NCBI RefSeq assembly: GCF_035582795.1
Contig: NC_134368.1
Span: forward strand, 8,223,501-8,287,500
Length of the DNA stretch: 64,000 nt
From: Mycteria americana
Taxonomy: Eukaryota > Chordata > Aves > Ciconiiformes > Ciconiidae
Direction of reading: 5' to 3'
The notes under the pieces are model-generated. The model was not told where the DNA came from and ran no database searches. It saw only the letters and a program-made list of their open reading frames with translations. The stretch's first letter is position 1, and every line of letters begins with the position of its first letter. Shown piece after piece: positions 36,536 to 50,514 of the stretch. The position numbers and the translations under genes were made by a program.

Positions 36536-38520
36536 TTGCTGTATAAAGGAGACTATGAAAGAAAATTAATCACTTTAATCACATTGCTTAATTCACTGTG
36601 GGAAGTAACTCAGCTAAGAAAATAATAGAATTATTTTAGCTTCAACTGTTTGTTTGTGGGGTTTTTTTCATTTAGCAATATTATAGACAAATCTTAAAAA
36701 GGAACTATTACAAAAATGGATTTTTAAGTGAAACTGAAAGATTTACCTGGATTCTTTCTTCTTTCCAATGGACAATCCCTGTATTTTATACCTGAAAAGC
36801 AGGGGAAAAAAAGGAAAGAAACCATTTTTTCTTCCTGAAACCAAAGTGTGTAGTTGTCAGCTGTTTCTTTGGGTTTTGTCGACACATCAGAAAATCATCT
36901 TAACAACTGGGATTCCCATTAATTAACTCACTGGAATAAATACAGCTGTCAAAGCAAAATAGGGTATTGTGGAATTTCCACACACAATAAATCATTACCC
37001 CTTCAACGGACGAATATTAGAATTACTAAAACTGAAGAAGTATATGAAGCTGACATGACAGCACACCAAATGTAAGCTTTGTTTATATAAAAGTATTACA
37101 TGAAATAGTGCCAAAATTTTATATTAGGAAGATGCTTGTGTATAAAATTGCTATCAATTGAAAAGATTCATATAAAACTGAAGAATAAGAACTTAACTTA
37201 CAGAAAAGACAGAAGAAGGTATTTTTCCTTCTGAATGCATGCAATGGTACATGCAACGGTACATGTGCCATAATATGTGCAAAGAACAAAATCTATGAAA
37301 AAATCTGTTATACCTGTGTTTAATTTTATCACCACAAAATTAAATATTAATAGATTGTGGCCTAATTGTAACATGCTGTGTTATTTTTCATCTTATGCAA
37401 AATTTTACTGTGGGGAAAGGGAAAACAGCAAGATGTTTCTCATTAAAAAAGTGCATGTTTGCTGCTGCAGCTGCAGCTTTGGCTTCATTTCATAGTTTGA
37501 GCTCTCAAAGGGCACAGAAAGGAACAGTAATAGCCACTGTGGCCCCAAACTTATCACCTCCTAAATACAAATGGAAAATTTAGACAGGAAGAAAATTAGA
37601 CTTGGTTTCTCTTGGTTTCTCTCATATTAACTTATACAGTTAAACCATTGCTAGTGAACCAAATTCTAGAAAATAAAATAATAACTTTTCAGTAATTTTG
37701 AAAATGTCCGATTTCCTTTTTCTTCCTTTGTAATGCGCTTTTCCAATCAGTCTCCTTTTCACCAGGAAAGCCTGTATGATAAAGAACTGTATAAGCAGAA
37801 GTTTAGCTCCCACAGAGGAAAAAATCCGCCATATAATTCTTTTGAATATGTACATATGTATACCAAAAGATTCCATCTAGATAGCAGTAATATTCACAGT
37901 ATAAATTATGGAATAATATAAGAAGATTCATTTATCATGAACTTTCAACTCCTCACCTCTGCTTTGCTTATGAATCCATTCCTCCTGGGATGAGTGGAAC
38001 AGTACCAGACAGTCAGAAATCAGCCAAAAGTGGGAGTTCTATGACACTGAACAAAAAGTTGATTTGCAAAGTGAAAATAACTGGCAAAACAAAAATCTAT
38101 GGGGAAGTTCTGAAAAGTAAGGGGAGGGAAGGTTTCTGCCTTTCTTTTCCCAAATGCAAAATTCATTTCTTAGCATTTTTTCCTAATTAAAACACATGAA
38201 ATAAAATAAATTTTAAAAGCCTGGCAAAACAAAATGCTACAAACACTGGGGTGGAAAATGGAAAAGAATGAACCACAGACAAACAGCCTTAATCACAGCT
38301 CTTAACTGTATACTGGAAAGTGCTCAGTGTTACAGGGTTAGTTTATAAATTTCAATGGAATGGAATGAAATCATATATTAAATAATAAATGAGCAACTGG
38401 AAAATAATAAATTCCAAAGACTCTGGAAACAAAAATTTTAATAGTTTAAATAAAGAAAGGTCAAGAAGTTTTCTTTAGATAGAGTAAAATCACTTTTTGT
38501 GATTATTAATATTAACATGA

Positions 38521-38546
38521 TTACAAGATATTAATATATCTTGTAA
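38521..38546. repeat. Perfect inverted repeat, 11-bp arms
   Basis: The arms TTACAAGATAT and ATATCTTGTAA are exact reverse complements around a TAAT spacer. It could form a small hairpin or bind a dimeric protein. AT-rich sequence makes such palindromes less surprising. Confidence 0.9.
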
Positions 38547-40264
38547 GTCCATTGATTAATATTCTAGAGAAGGAGCATCTTTGTTAAAGTTTCATTATGC
38601 TACAGTGTGAAAACTAGACACATACATCCTATTATTATCCTTCCAGTACACCCTCAGCCAACCCAGAGAAGATCTGAATTATGTTCCCAATATTTACAAG
38701 ATTAAAAATAAAACATACTTTAAATTTAGATTGGCTGACAAATGAAAAAAGATGGCCAATTTGAAAATGCTACCTTCTAGAAAATCCCCCAAAGGCAGAC
38801 ACATTTCTGCAGGAATTAAATAGAATTATTTTGTCTATAATTAAAATTCTGAAACCATTGCTTACTTACCAAATTTGACCTCAGTGCTTAGTGATAACAA
38901 AAGATGTAATATCTCCTTTGTCCATCCATTATAAACACACATCAAATATTGCAGAGGGAGCATCTGGTTTTAAGAGGCACTTACTTTGGAATGACAGACA
39001 TGTAACGTACTAAAGTGATACATTTTGATTTCTATTACTGGCCTTCACAATTATCATCAGTATCTCTATAGTGTGTTTTTTCTATTCTGCCAAACAAACC
39101 ATATTTCTGTTAATTATATGACTAAATTAGTCATTCCAAACTTAATACCTCCTAAAGCCATCAGCAGATGTTCCCTTTATAATCATTGATGTCATTCTAT
39201 AAATGATTGAAAAGGAGATGTTAAATGGAGTGCTATGAGTAAATGCTAACTTTGGCGTTCTTCTTGTCTAACTTTAGCTGTCTAACAGCATAGCATCTGG
39301 CCTGCCTCAGTCAAACGGGCTGTCTCCATAGACAGTGACACTTCCAAAAGGAAATTTATCCTGTTTAAAAACACACAGAAGAAACAACCCCGTCACACTC
39401 TTCACCGTCTCTAGAGGCAGCCTGATTATTTAGCCCAGGCAAAATGGCTACCTCGTAATCTGCAAACCGGTGAGACTGATGCCATCTTTTAGCTGAATAT
39501 GGTGACAAACTGCAGGTCAGATTCAGTTCTTAGTTTCAGCTGATCTTGTTTTATGTTTCAGTAAGATCAGAAACCTGACGAATCTTGCAGGAGAAAAGGT
39601 GTCTCTGCATGGTAATACTTGTCTCAGCCACTTCCACAGGTGGCCTCCCAATCAAATGCCAGTCACATGAAGTCAGAGATAAATATTCTTAGACTGCTGA
39701 TGCTTATTGACTGCTGAAGCCAAAATCAACAGTAATAAAGTTATCTCACTTATGAGAACAGTATAAGTATTTAATGCAATATTTTTAGAACATGGAGGAT
39801 ACAGATGGAGCAGAGAGGCAATGGGAGGAAAAGGGATTTACTTGGACTTTCAGCTGCATCCTTTAAGAATACCATGTCTTTTCTATTCTCTTCATTGCTG
39901 CTCTATCAATCTGTACCACAATTTACTACTGAATGAGTCTGCAGGAAAAAAAAAATTAGTTTTCCCTCTAAATAGCTATCAGCATGTTCTTTCTCTATAA
40001 ATCCTAGTGAGATCCCTGGTGGTGGCATAACTGTTAACAAATACAGAAAGTGATATGGAATAGCTCCATTTCCCCAGCATATTAAAACTACAGTTGTCAG
40101 CATTTAATGTCTCTGATATCCTTAACCCCCTACAAGTTCTAGAATTAGCTAAAGCTTTGCCTCCAGGTATCCCATCAGGATGCTCCAATACAGAGATTTA
40201 CATTCAGTGTAACTCTCTAGGAGTAAAATATCTTTTTTGACATACTTAATGCGTCATAATAACT

Positions 40265-40330
40265 GCAAATTTATTGTATCAAGCATTAACCACTTTCTCC
40301 TTCATACATGCCTGGAGCAAGGAAGAAACA
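40265..40330 (+). repeat. Dispersed 66-bp repeat, copy 1
   Basis: Starts 'gcaaatttattgtatcaagc' and ends 'gcctggagcaaggaagaaac'. It is nearly identical to 41888-41953 in the same direction, with about eight differences mainly in the middle. Flanks do not match. Confidence 0.85.
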
Positions 40331-41887
40331 TCACTATTACCATAAGTATGCTACGCTGAATGAACAAATATGCAGAAGCCTTACTGCAGACTTCAATCAT
40401 TTACATTATTTTTAAATGATATAATTTTAAAATATGTTCTTTTTAGAGTCATAAATGAGAATGGAACAGATGGTTAGAGCTTAATTTAGAGTAATTTGTC
40501 TATTAAAATACACTGCATTGCCAGTGAGTCTTCATTATAACACTAACTCATTACAAGGGAGTTGTAATTTATGGGGTAGACAGAAAGGTATTGGACCTTT
40601 AGGAAAAGTTTACAATCTTAGAGGATTCACTAGGAGAAGTGAACACAGATGAGCATTTCAAGATAAGATTTTTGAGAAAAAAAAAGGAAAAGCAAGAAAG
40701 ACTTGAATTAAGATTCATGGTCCTTTCAGACTTCCCAGTGTTCCTAGACAGAAAGGATATTCACATACACAAACAAAAGGACCTTCTTTACATAATTTTA
40801 TCCACGGATTTCTTAGTGTGCACTGACTTTTAACTGTTGATCAATGTAAAAGATTACTGTTTCACATTACAACAATAAAGACATTTTTATAAGTAATGTC
40901 TTAGAAGTATTTTGAATAAGCAAATGAGGCATATTGGAATTCATTATTGTATTGTTCTCTGGGTTAAAAACTTATTTTAAAGCTTTTTCTTTTTAATGCA
41001 AAAGCCCAGTAAGGCTGTTAATGTTTTCAGTCTGTATTAGAATTAATTTTATGTTAATTATCTATCTTTAGGGAAAAGGAATGAGCGACACGGAGGCAAA
41101 AAGCACACATGGGATGTAACAATTTGGGTTAATCAAAGCTAAAGGTATTGTGAAGGACTTTAGAGGGACATATAGAAAGCATAAGTTTCTTTCAGAGAAA
41201 ATTAACTGCTGATATAGTCAAACTGACATGAAGTGAAATAAATCTCTTGGGTTTTCATATACTTTTCCCATATCTAAGTTATTTGTTATTCCAGGAAGAA
41301 GATCCTTGTGTTATTGTGATCAGAGTACCAAAAATTTTTAATACTTCGCAGTTGTTCAAAAAATGGTGAGTAAACACATAGTTACAAACACAATGATGTA
41401 GATAATAATACAAAATCTATTGTGACACTCGTATTGTGTAACTCTACACACATATATACATATTCATATAAATATATATGTGCGTGTATGTATATAACTT
41501 CTTATATGGAAATGCAGTGTTCATGTCTGGTTGTGTACTAACAGCAATAAGAGAACACTGCCAATGATTAAAAATATTAAAAACCGCAGTATCATGTAAA
41601 TCCTATGAATATTTAATTGTGATAAAATGTTACAATAATTGATTAGGGATGGTGCTCGGGCCACAAGTTCACATTCCCCTGCAAGCCTGAGGAAATGCAA
41701 AACATAACTCCCACCTCCTAAATGAGGGCCATAATCACAGACTCCTGGCTACTTTAGTATTCTCCATCTTTCTTGTTGAAAGATACTCACTCAAACAATG
41801 CAAGATTCACTGGGACTAAGACAAGTATGGTTCTCTGTCTAGTGGTTGGAGAATTATTTTAATTGTCATTTAAATTTAATGTGTTGT

Positions 41888-41953
41888 GCAAATTTATTGT
41901 ATCAAGCATTGACTGTTTTCTCTGTCATACATGCCTGGAGCAAGGAGGAAACA
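41888..41953 (+). repeat. Dispersed 66-bp repeat, copy 2
   Basis: Second copy, 1.6 kb downstream of the first. 'catacatgcctggagcaagg' is shared exactly. It may be a local duplication or part of an unnamed family. Confidence 0.85.
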
Positions 41954-44900
41954 GAAGTTTAGTACAGAAGAGTCCTAAACTCTGGTCTGCTCCCAGCACC
42001 AGTTAAGTATTTTTTCCATGACTGTATAATACCAGAGAAATATCCACATAAACAAAGGCAATTTGTGATTGAGATATTTTAGAACTAGGTTACTGATGAA
42101 GACCTGCTGTGCAATGCCTAATTTTCTAGTCTTACTTGAATGTGTTTTATTTGATGTAAACAAGGTATTCTGCTTTCCAAAATGACTGTATAAATTAAAG
42201 CTATGCTCAGTTTAGAAGCTCACACACAAATATTTCTAGCATGAAATGGAAAAAAATGAAATATAAACCCATCCTACAAGGCTACAAGTTTGTTTTAAAA
42301 CAAAACACTAACTAAATTTCCAATAATTGTAGTTTCAATTGGTAAAAAGAGTCTCATCTCCTGGATTGTACAAAACTAGAAAAGGGAAGGAACAAGATAA
42401 CATTGTATGATTTCCTCTTCTCAAATTACTCTGAAGCTTGCCAAATAAGTATTTTCTCAAGCCTGCTCCAAAAACATGAATAAGTGTCTAATATTCCCCA
42501 TAGCTTCTATCTAGTTTATAAAGTATATTTTATAAATATTAGTAGATAGGTTTTATCTTTTTGTCAAATATCCAGCCAATTACTGAAGTGTAAGACATGG
42601 GTGGTGACATTTGGTAAGAGAAACCATTTGCGAAATTTTATGTGTAATATGGACTTTTAGTTTTTACGTAGAAATGAGCAAATAAACACAAACAAACCTC
42701 AAACACCAGAACTTGATGAACTAAGAAAAAAGGCAGTTTAAGATTGTTATGAATAAAATTTCAAGTCACTTCTTGGGATGCATAAACTATTTTAATAAGA
42801 TAATGATAAGAACTAATTTTTGAAAGTGTACGAAAAGCAAAAGAGTCAGAAATCTAGTCATATATCCTAATGTAAACATTTGAGAGTTAGCATCATAAGT
42901 CCTAGCTGGTCACCAAAAGCACCCCTTCCACCCTGATTTTTTAGAGAAGCAGAAGTTGTTTCATTTTATTCTAAGTTGGGCATATAAAAGCCAGTCTCTC
43001 TTACAGTCCAGTTCTGTTTCTCCCTATTGACTACAAAGGGAGCTTAAAGTAACTAGCTGAAACTTAAACATCTAACTGTTGGGTTCTGAAGTTCTGTGAA
43101 AGTAATTCCACCCTAACTATTTTTAAAATAGTTGGGTTATATGTCTTCCTTGCAGTATATCTAAATACTAGCTTTAAATGAGCCATTTTATTATGGCATG
43201 AAGTCTATTCCATTCTACCAGGAAACTGTTGTGCTCAGCTAGTCCTGTCAACTGCACACACAGGGCTCCGACTTTCTGCACGGTGATGCCTATGGGTTCC
43301 ATGCTCCCCTGGAAAACAATATCTTCCACCCTAAATTTGAACTTCACTGACCCTGGCTACCATCTGTTGGATACTGTTATGTAGTCCTCCTTTAGATGAA
43401 ATATATATGTACATATATATACTCTGGTATCACATATGCTTCTGCAGGTACTTAAAGACTAAATTCAACTAACATTTTCAAGCAGTAATCATGCAATAAA
43501 CTGAACAGTTCAAGCTGCATGGCAGACAATAAGCTGTAGTTGTAGCTATTCTAATATTCTCCAAGATTTTAACACCTGTAAAAAGCCCTGTATGCTATCA
43601 ATACCAAAATGAGACATAGTGTTCCTTTAATAGTCTCATCAAATATCATTTCTTCCTTCTTAAGAAAATCCTTCTAGATCAAAGATCATGTTAGATGTTT
43701 GTCAAATATCACTTGCTCAGTTTCAGTTGAGCATATTCATTGATCTTTTTGGAGCCTGTGCTTTCCCACATTAGAGTTCATTTCCTAGGAGGTAGTTCTA
43801 TATATAAGGAGAAATAATTAGCATGAAGGGTATTAGACTGCTTCCAGAAAGAATGAAAATATTATCAATACGCTTCATGAAAAATATATTCTGTGAAACA
43901 AACTTGATATCTTTTTACAACAAGACTAAGTCTAGTCAAAAATTTAACTGTGTTAAGTTTAAATGCATTTAGGCTTATTTCAGATATATACCTATCTTCA
44001 ATTAATGTCTTCAAGGCACACTGAGATCCTCAGATGAGAAAGACTCTATTCCATAAGTGGAAAAATACTTTGACACTATCTCAAACTTTGCAGAATTCCC
44101 AAAAGGAAACTGTAATCCTCTGGCAGCTGACAATATTTTATGGGATTTATTACATTGCCTGCAATAAAAGTCTTGGCAATGTGGCTTCAGGGAGGGTTAC
44201 AAGGATGGCCTTAGTCGTCCTGATACCGAACCCAACAACTGAAAGTCTACAGGGCTGTACAGATACAGGCTGAATGCCAGGATCCACACTCTTCAAGGAT
44301 CCCCCTCTGGACAGGGTGGACTTAGAATCAAAAAATAGCTTCAGGATGAACAATGAAAGGATTAGTACCAGTTCTTAATGCTAAAAATAGTGATGCTGTG
44401 AATGGACATAAAACCAAAGCTATTAGTTTACCTTTTAAATATTCCTCCCCTAAAAACATAGCATCCTATGTATTCCTGCTTTCCGAAGATATCTAGAAAT
44501 AAATCCAAATACAGACAGGTTCTGACGGATAGAAATGGAAATTCCCTCCTCTTATGTTTGGCCTCCCTGGAAGATTCAGTGTGCCAGGGCTATTAATTGT
44601 GGAGTGCTCAGCACCCTTTCAATAGGTCTTGAAAAAGCAGGGCTTCGTTTAGTTTCAGGCTTGCAAGCAACTGTAAATAAAATGCTCTGCTGTTTTCTCT
44701 AAAGAGTCACAACACTCTAAAGAGTGACAATAATACAGAACTGTACCACAAATGGTTTCTGAAAGCAATAATAGATTTTTATAAGTTCAGTAGGAATTCA
44801 CTTTTCTGTATCTTACTGGTAAAAATGATGGCTGGGGATGATTAAATGAAACGTGTAAATATTCAGAAAGGTTTTATAAACTGGAAGCTTTTCACCTAGC

Positions 44901-45244
44901 CAAAACAGAGATTGTTTTGTTTGAATAGCAAATACACAATTAGATTTACTTTCAAAATCTCTTAGAATATGGTCAGACTAATGTCTCATAGAAATCATTT
45001 GAATGTAAGACCAGTAAAGCACTTTACTCAAATATTACTTTCCAACTGCTAAGCAATTTCAAAGCTACATTTTTCTTATCAATCTACTCCATAGTTTATA
45101 ACTTAAAACATTCAGCTTACAAAAGCCTTCCTTTACAGAGACAGACATTAAGATTCATAGCAGCATGTAACTGTATAATGGATGGGTGAATATTTGTTTG
45201 GTCTACAGCTAAAATTAACATCTCCGCCTCAGATTTTAGTTATG

Positions 45245-45672
45245 AAATAATGGATGCCAGGGTACAGTGGGGCCCGCAGCTCCCTCAGGCTGAGCACTGA
45301 GAGCAGCGGAGGGTCCCCACGGAGTCCCACAGGGCAGGGGTTATCCCACTGCCAGGGAGCAGGGCAAGCTGGGGGGCAGCTGGGGGCATCCCCAAGGTCA
45401 GGCATCTGCCTGGGTACAGGGACAGGCTGAGACCAGGCTGGGACTTCAGCCCACAGGTCCAGCCCAGCTCGGTAGGACCCAGAGTGGTGAGGGCAGGGCT
45501 TTGGCAGAGCTTGGAACCGGCATCTTACAGCATCACTGGGGCAGGGACTGATGGCCCTGGGTTGAGCTGAAATGAGGTCCTGGGCCCATGGATGGGGCAT
45601 GGTTGGGGCTTTCAGGTGAGGCTGCTCAGGGCCATCAACACCTACTGGTGTCCTCAGGGTCCTGACAATGTA
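45245..45672. other. GC-rich block of unknown origin in AT-rich DNA
   Basis: About 430 bases of GC-rich sequence begin after 'atgaaataatgga' and stop abruptly after 'gtcctgacaatg'; flanks are AT-rich on both sides. On the minus strand it forms most of a 168-codon proline-rich frame without recognised domains. It has few CpG dinucleotides for its GC content, so it is not a typical CpG island. An imperfect 10/11-base repeat (ATGAAATAATG / ATGAATAATG) flanks it, which would fit an insertion. No poly(A) tail is seen in the expected place. Confidence 0.5.
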
Positions 45673-45699
45673 GATCAATTTTTTTAAGATGAATAATGT

Positions 45700-48600
45700 A
45701 GTAGAAGAATGGAAAAAGCAAAATGTTGTTAGCAAAAGGAAGGCTTTAAGTGTTGGAAGTCACCTGAATAGAAACTTTTCTTTGTCCTTGAAAACACTTC
45801 CTGTTCTTTTTCCTAACCAGAGTTAAAAATTTAAGTTCTAAATACAAGACTACGAGCCAAAACTTTGAGCTGAGGACTAAAAATCTCATTAGCTTCACAA
45901 GTCTCTCCAAATAAAGCCTTCTATTCTCTGTGTACTCAAAAATCGGTATAGTCCATTAACGAACTTATTTACGTTGAACAGATTAATAGCTTCTGCTCCA
46001 GGATTTATAAGTAATATCTCCGTCACTTGAAATGAGACTCAGTGCCATTGACTACATCCAGTGACCTGAAAATACATTTTCCCCACAGCTTTTGCTAAAG
46101 CCTTCAAGCATCAACATACACACTTTTTAGGACAATTGATGTTTCTCTGTAATGTACATCACTCTAAAACATTTTACAGTGCCCTGTATGAACCCTGAAG
46201 AACAAAGATAATTGCAAAAGCCAATATAAAATGTACATAAATTCTCCAAATACTTCCATCTTCAATGACTGCACCCAATACACAAGTCATACATATTACT
46301 GTGAGGGATGATAGTAATGTTAAAGTTTTATGTTACAAGCAACATCAAATACATCAGAAAACTTTGATTTATATACTTAATATTGGACATATAATTTTAG
46401 AAGATTAATGTTTTTACTGATATTTGGAGGAAATTTGTTTGAATGACAACATAATTTGAAAGTCTTAATTCATTCCCCAGGAGAAGAGCTACAGTCACAC
46501 TTCACTCACCTTAATACAGAGTTTGTGCATAGGTAATTAACTCTTAAATGCTTCTAGAGAAAAAAAGAAATGACAATGGAGTTTCCTCTTCTCCATAGGC
46601 TATAAGAAAATCACTGAGATCCTGGCAACACAACAGTATACAAATTTCAGGTTTGTTCAAGTGTCAGAAAATTAATTGAAACACTTCTTAGCAGCTTTTG
46701 TGCATGCAATTTAGTCCTTTCATAACTGTGCTAGCTGGCCAAGTCATAACAGGAAGGAAGAACCTAGTAAAGGGAATAATTTACATTAAGAAACTTGCAA
46801 ATCCCATCACTGTAAGATAGGTGGTCTGACTCATGTACCTTTTTCAGGCTATATGAGAATATACACAAGGTCAATGGGGGCACCTAGCAGCTTCTTTTTT
46901 TTGTTTAGGTCTTTTTTTTTCCCCTAGGAGCAGTGACATTCCCTAGGCATCTCTGGTTTTTAATAGAATTCCAGCTGCCAGGCTTGTGCTGAAGTGCTCA
47001 AAATTTGAGAGAGCTGAGATGTCTCTGCACCTGCCTTATTTCTGTAGTGTGGTGGGACTGATGACCTAAACATTTTCTGATTCATCTTGCCTGTCAGGCA
47101 GCCCTGACAACATACAAAACACAGACTAAATATGGTAAACCTCTGGAGGGTAGAGTATTTCTTTGAGGTGTACTTCATCCAGAATCAGATCGATCAGCTA
47201 GAGTATCTACCTCCTTGCTACCAGTGCTGTCTAAGCCAAATTTATTGCTTGGATGAGAAATAACCCACCAACTCCTGAGTCACCAAAATATCATGTTAAA
47301 GACACGTCCTTTATTGGCGTCTGAGTGAGAAATGCTGCTGATTGGTTTCTTTGACCATAGTTAGCTGTGTGTACAGTATATTGTACACAGTAGTAAAGAG
47401 GATGTGGCTGAGCAGGAAGGGAGACCACCTGTTTGTCTTATCCTGCCTATGGACACTGGATCAGAAAGAGCTCCCAGGAAGGAGAAGCAGATTTCTACTT
47501 CCCTGAAGACGAATGACCACATTGAGCCTGGAGAATATTTTAGAATGAAGATAGCGAGAGATGCAGGAAACTCAGAGACTGTAGCCTTGAAGACTGAGGG
47601 GAAGAGGAGGATCTTCCTGCAACTGCCAGCAGACCCAAACTGCTCAGAGGTAATGGAAAGAAGATTTTCCTAGGAACACAAATCTGTCTGGAGTATATGG
47701 TATTTAACCCAAAATATTCTAACTTTTGAACACCCTGTGTTCTCCCAAAATAGATATTTATCAATTCCCTTAAAGAGGGTGGGCAGGATAAGTAGTGCCC
47801 ACTACTAGAAACCTCATGAATCATCTGGTACATAACTGAATTCATCCTTAGCATTGCAAAAAGAGTGGAAACATTCCAGGTCTCATTCTGCTTCAGATTC
47901 TTTTTCAGAAACATCAATGCACAAGAGAGAAAAATAGTACAGCCTGCTTAAACTCATATCAAAAGAAAAAGGATCCAAAACCTCTGAATATCTTGAGCTG
48001 TAAGGTATGTTATTCTGCACAGTACCATGTAAGAGTGACTGAATGCCCAACACTCCTCAAGATACTGTTTTTCAGATGGGGAAAAAATTTCTTAATACAT
48101 AAACAGAGTTGGAAGAGAGGCACTTCGGCACTGGGAATAGAGGAAAGCTCTGCTTGCAAAAAGTAATAAGGGTATGAGCAAAGTACTCCATTTAGCAAAA
48201 AAAAGTATTCTGTGCAAATGTAAGAGGGAGAATAACTGGTTAGGTAGCAGCTCTTCAGAAATAAAGCTTAGGAGTTATTACAGACTACAAATCTTACTGA
48301 AGTCAATAATATACAATTGTAAAATAATAGTAAACATCATGTTAGAACACATAGACAAAAAATATTATTTAACCTATGTCTCACCACTCTCTGAAAAGGC
48401 CTCAGTTGGTGTACTACATCCCATTTTAGACATATTTGTTCAAGAAAGCTATAGGTTGGGCAAGACTGCATGGTTAGGTGCATCCTGATGCCACACTACT
48501 AATTCCTGACATAGCTGTTTGGCCTTAGTTTGACTGGACACAGAGCTACACTGATATACTTCTAGGGACTCAGTGCCCAAAACCAAAGAAAGAGTAGCTA

Positions 48601-49690
48601 ATATATTACATGTGTGAATTGTCTTCTGACCACAGTTATCTATAATGGACTACATGGAACAGAAATTCAACATAATGTTTTCCTTAATAGCCTTCTGCAG
48701 TTCTTGACTTGCAAGATATCTGACCGTGCAGCTCATCAAAATATTTGTCCTGCAGATAACAACCTACCCTTGACAGCACATTGCCATTTGCTCTTCTCAC
48801 AGAATCAGTGATTTTTCCTCTGTACCTTGCAACACTAACAGTTCATGAATAGCATCCAGATTTACATTAACCTCGCCAAAAAATTATTCATGAAAAGATC
48901 ATCATAACAACAGATCCAATTCAAGTATTTCTAAACCTCTTTGCTTTGCTAGGGCTCAAGCTCAAGAAACAAACATTCAAGTGCACTAAAAGTCTGGGCA
49001 GAAGAGCACTAAGGGACTGAAGGTCAGCAAGTGCTTATCTCCTGTGAGGCATAATCCAAAGAGCCACAAGTCTCTCTATTCAATTCCATCTTTCTTGAAT
49101 TCTTATAATCAAGCTCAAGCCTATCTTTTTTACATCCCCAGATACAGTATTCTTGCCCACTGGCAAATTTCAGACATTATCTCAGCTTTTCAGATGACAT
49201 TTCCACAGATTATTATGCTGCAAAGCCTTCAACTTCTAGTGTTCATGGTCTCTCATGTGAATATCGTCCAACAGTTAATCCCTTCTTACAACCTCTGAGG
49301 AATTGGAAATATCAATAGAATAGCCTGGAGCGGGTTCTGGAAAATTTCTCAAGTCTCTGAAAATATGGCTCACAAAAAAACCAAAAAAACAAACAAACCT
49401 CCCTGCCCCCATTAGCTGTTCATCTTGTTGGAATAATGATAGATATTTATTTCTACAAAGGGAAATGAAAAAAAAAGTCCAGCTTCATTTATGGACCACA
49501 GGATGATGAATATCACATAAAGACTAATGACAGAAAACCTAAACAAATGCTTTATTTACAACAGGGTTCCCACTTTAGCTATTAATCCAGTCCCATAAAG
49601 ATTGACTTCCAGCTGCCTCCTGCAGACTAAGGCTTCTTGATGTATATCCAGGCTCCTTACGGTTTCTTTTATTGCCTTTTAAATACTGCT
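45700..49690. other. Non-coding stretch without recognised genes
   Basis: An 89-codon open frame at 47404-47673 ends close to a donor-like GAG|GTAATG and might mark a transcript exon, but it has no family resemblance. Nothing else is supported. Confidence 0.35.
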
Positions 49691-50514
49691 TTTTCTGTGC
49701 CTTTTTTCAAGTGTTTGATAAGTTGTTGGGACTACAGGTTGCTGGAATGTAGATGATGTGAACAATATTGACACTGCATATACTTAACCATCACAATCCT
49801 CCCAACTTGATAGTCTTCAAAGCGTTTCATGTCTGTGCTGTTATTAGTGGGAGTCACACAGTTATTTATGTCTTCAAAGTGTTTGGTGGTATCCTAGTAG
49901 TTCTTAATATACATTACCTTTTATATTTCTCCTGCACAAAGCCAAGTGATATCCAAAACTCTTCCTGGTCCTTTTTTGAGGCCCTGGCTGCCACTATTCT
50001 GCTGTGGTTTTCAGTCTTGCAGAGATGTTATAGAGTATTGATAACATTATCTCGTGTTCCATTGCACTCTCCATATCCTGACAAGTTTGCCCTACACTGT
50101 ATTTCCACCATAAGTGGCTTTTCTAAGCAACTTTTATTCTAACCTCACAGCACAGAAGTTTCAAAAGCATGTATTGTAACCATTCAGGTACACCTGGCAG
50201 TGCTTTTTTATAGTCATTTTCTAATGACTCTGAGATAAGACTCTAACTCAAATCATACAGTTATTCCAAATGCATTTTCTGAGCATACTAGTTATCTACT
50301 AGCAACAGCTTTGGCCTGCTAGTTTTAGATGAATATTTTTCCTAATTTGCTGTTGAAAATTACACTTTAACTCTAATCACTCTGCATGATAGTAGCATTT
50401 GAGGGTTGAGGTCATGAAAATGATTTATTTTTTCTTTAAACTATCTGGGTTTTGAGCGCTTGACAATTTACTTGCAGGATTTTTCACCAGTTCTAGACAG
50501 CTTCGCTGAAAATG

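Larger units (their letters stand above)
36540..45235. other. Long AT-rich stretch without recognised genes
   Basis: Both strands were read for exons; none is supported. It contains a short dispersed repeat pair (40265, 41888), a perfect inverted repeat (38521) and an AT/GT-rich simple repeat at about 41450-41498. Confidence 0.4.

Noticed and set aside
45245-45698. GC-rich block as a processed retrocopy
   Set aside because: The T-rich stretch at its right edge is on the wrong side for a poly(A) tail in either coding direction, and no parent gene was recognised.
45229-45735. 168-codon proline-rich minus-strand frame
   Set aside because: It comes from the GC-rich block, where stop codons are rare; no domain, start context or splice structure supports a protein.
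47404-47673. 89-codon frame followed by a donor-like site
   Set aside because: No family resemblance or convincing acceptor-donor pairing; too weak to call an exon.
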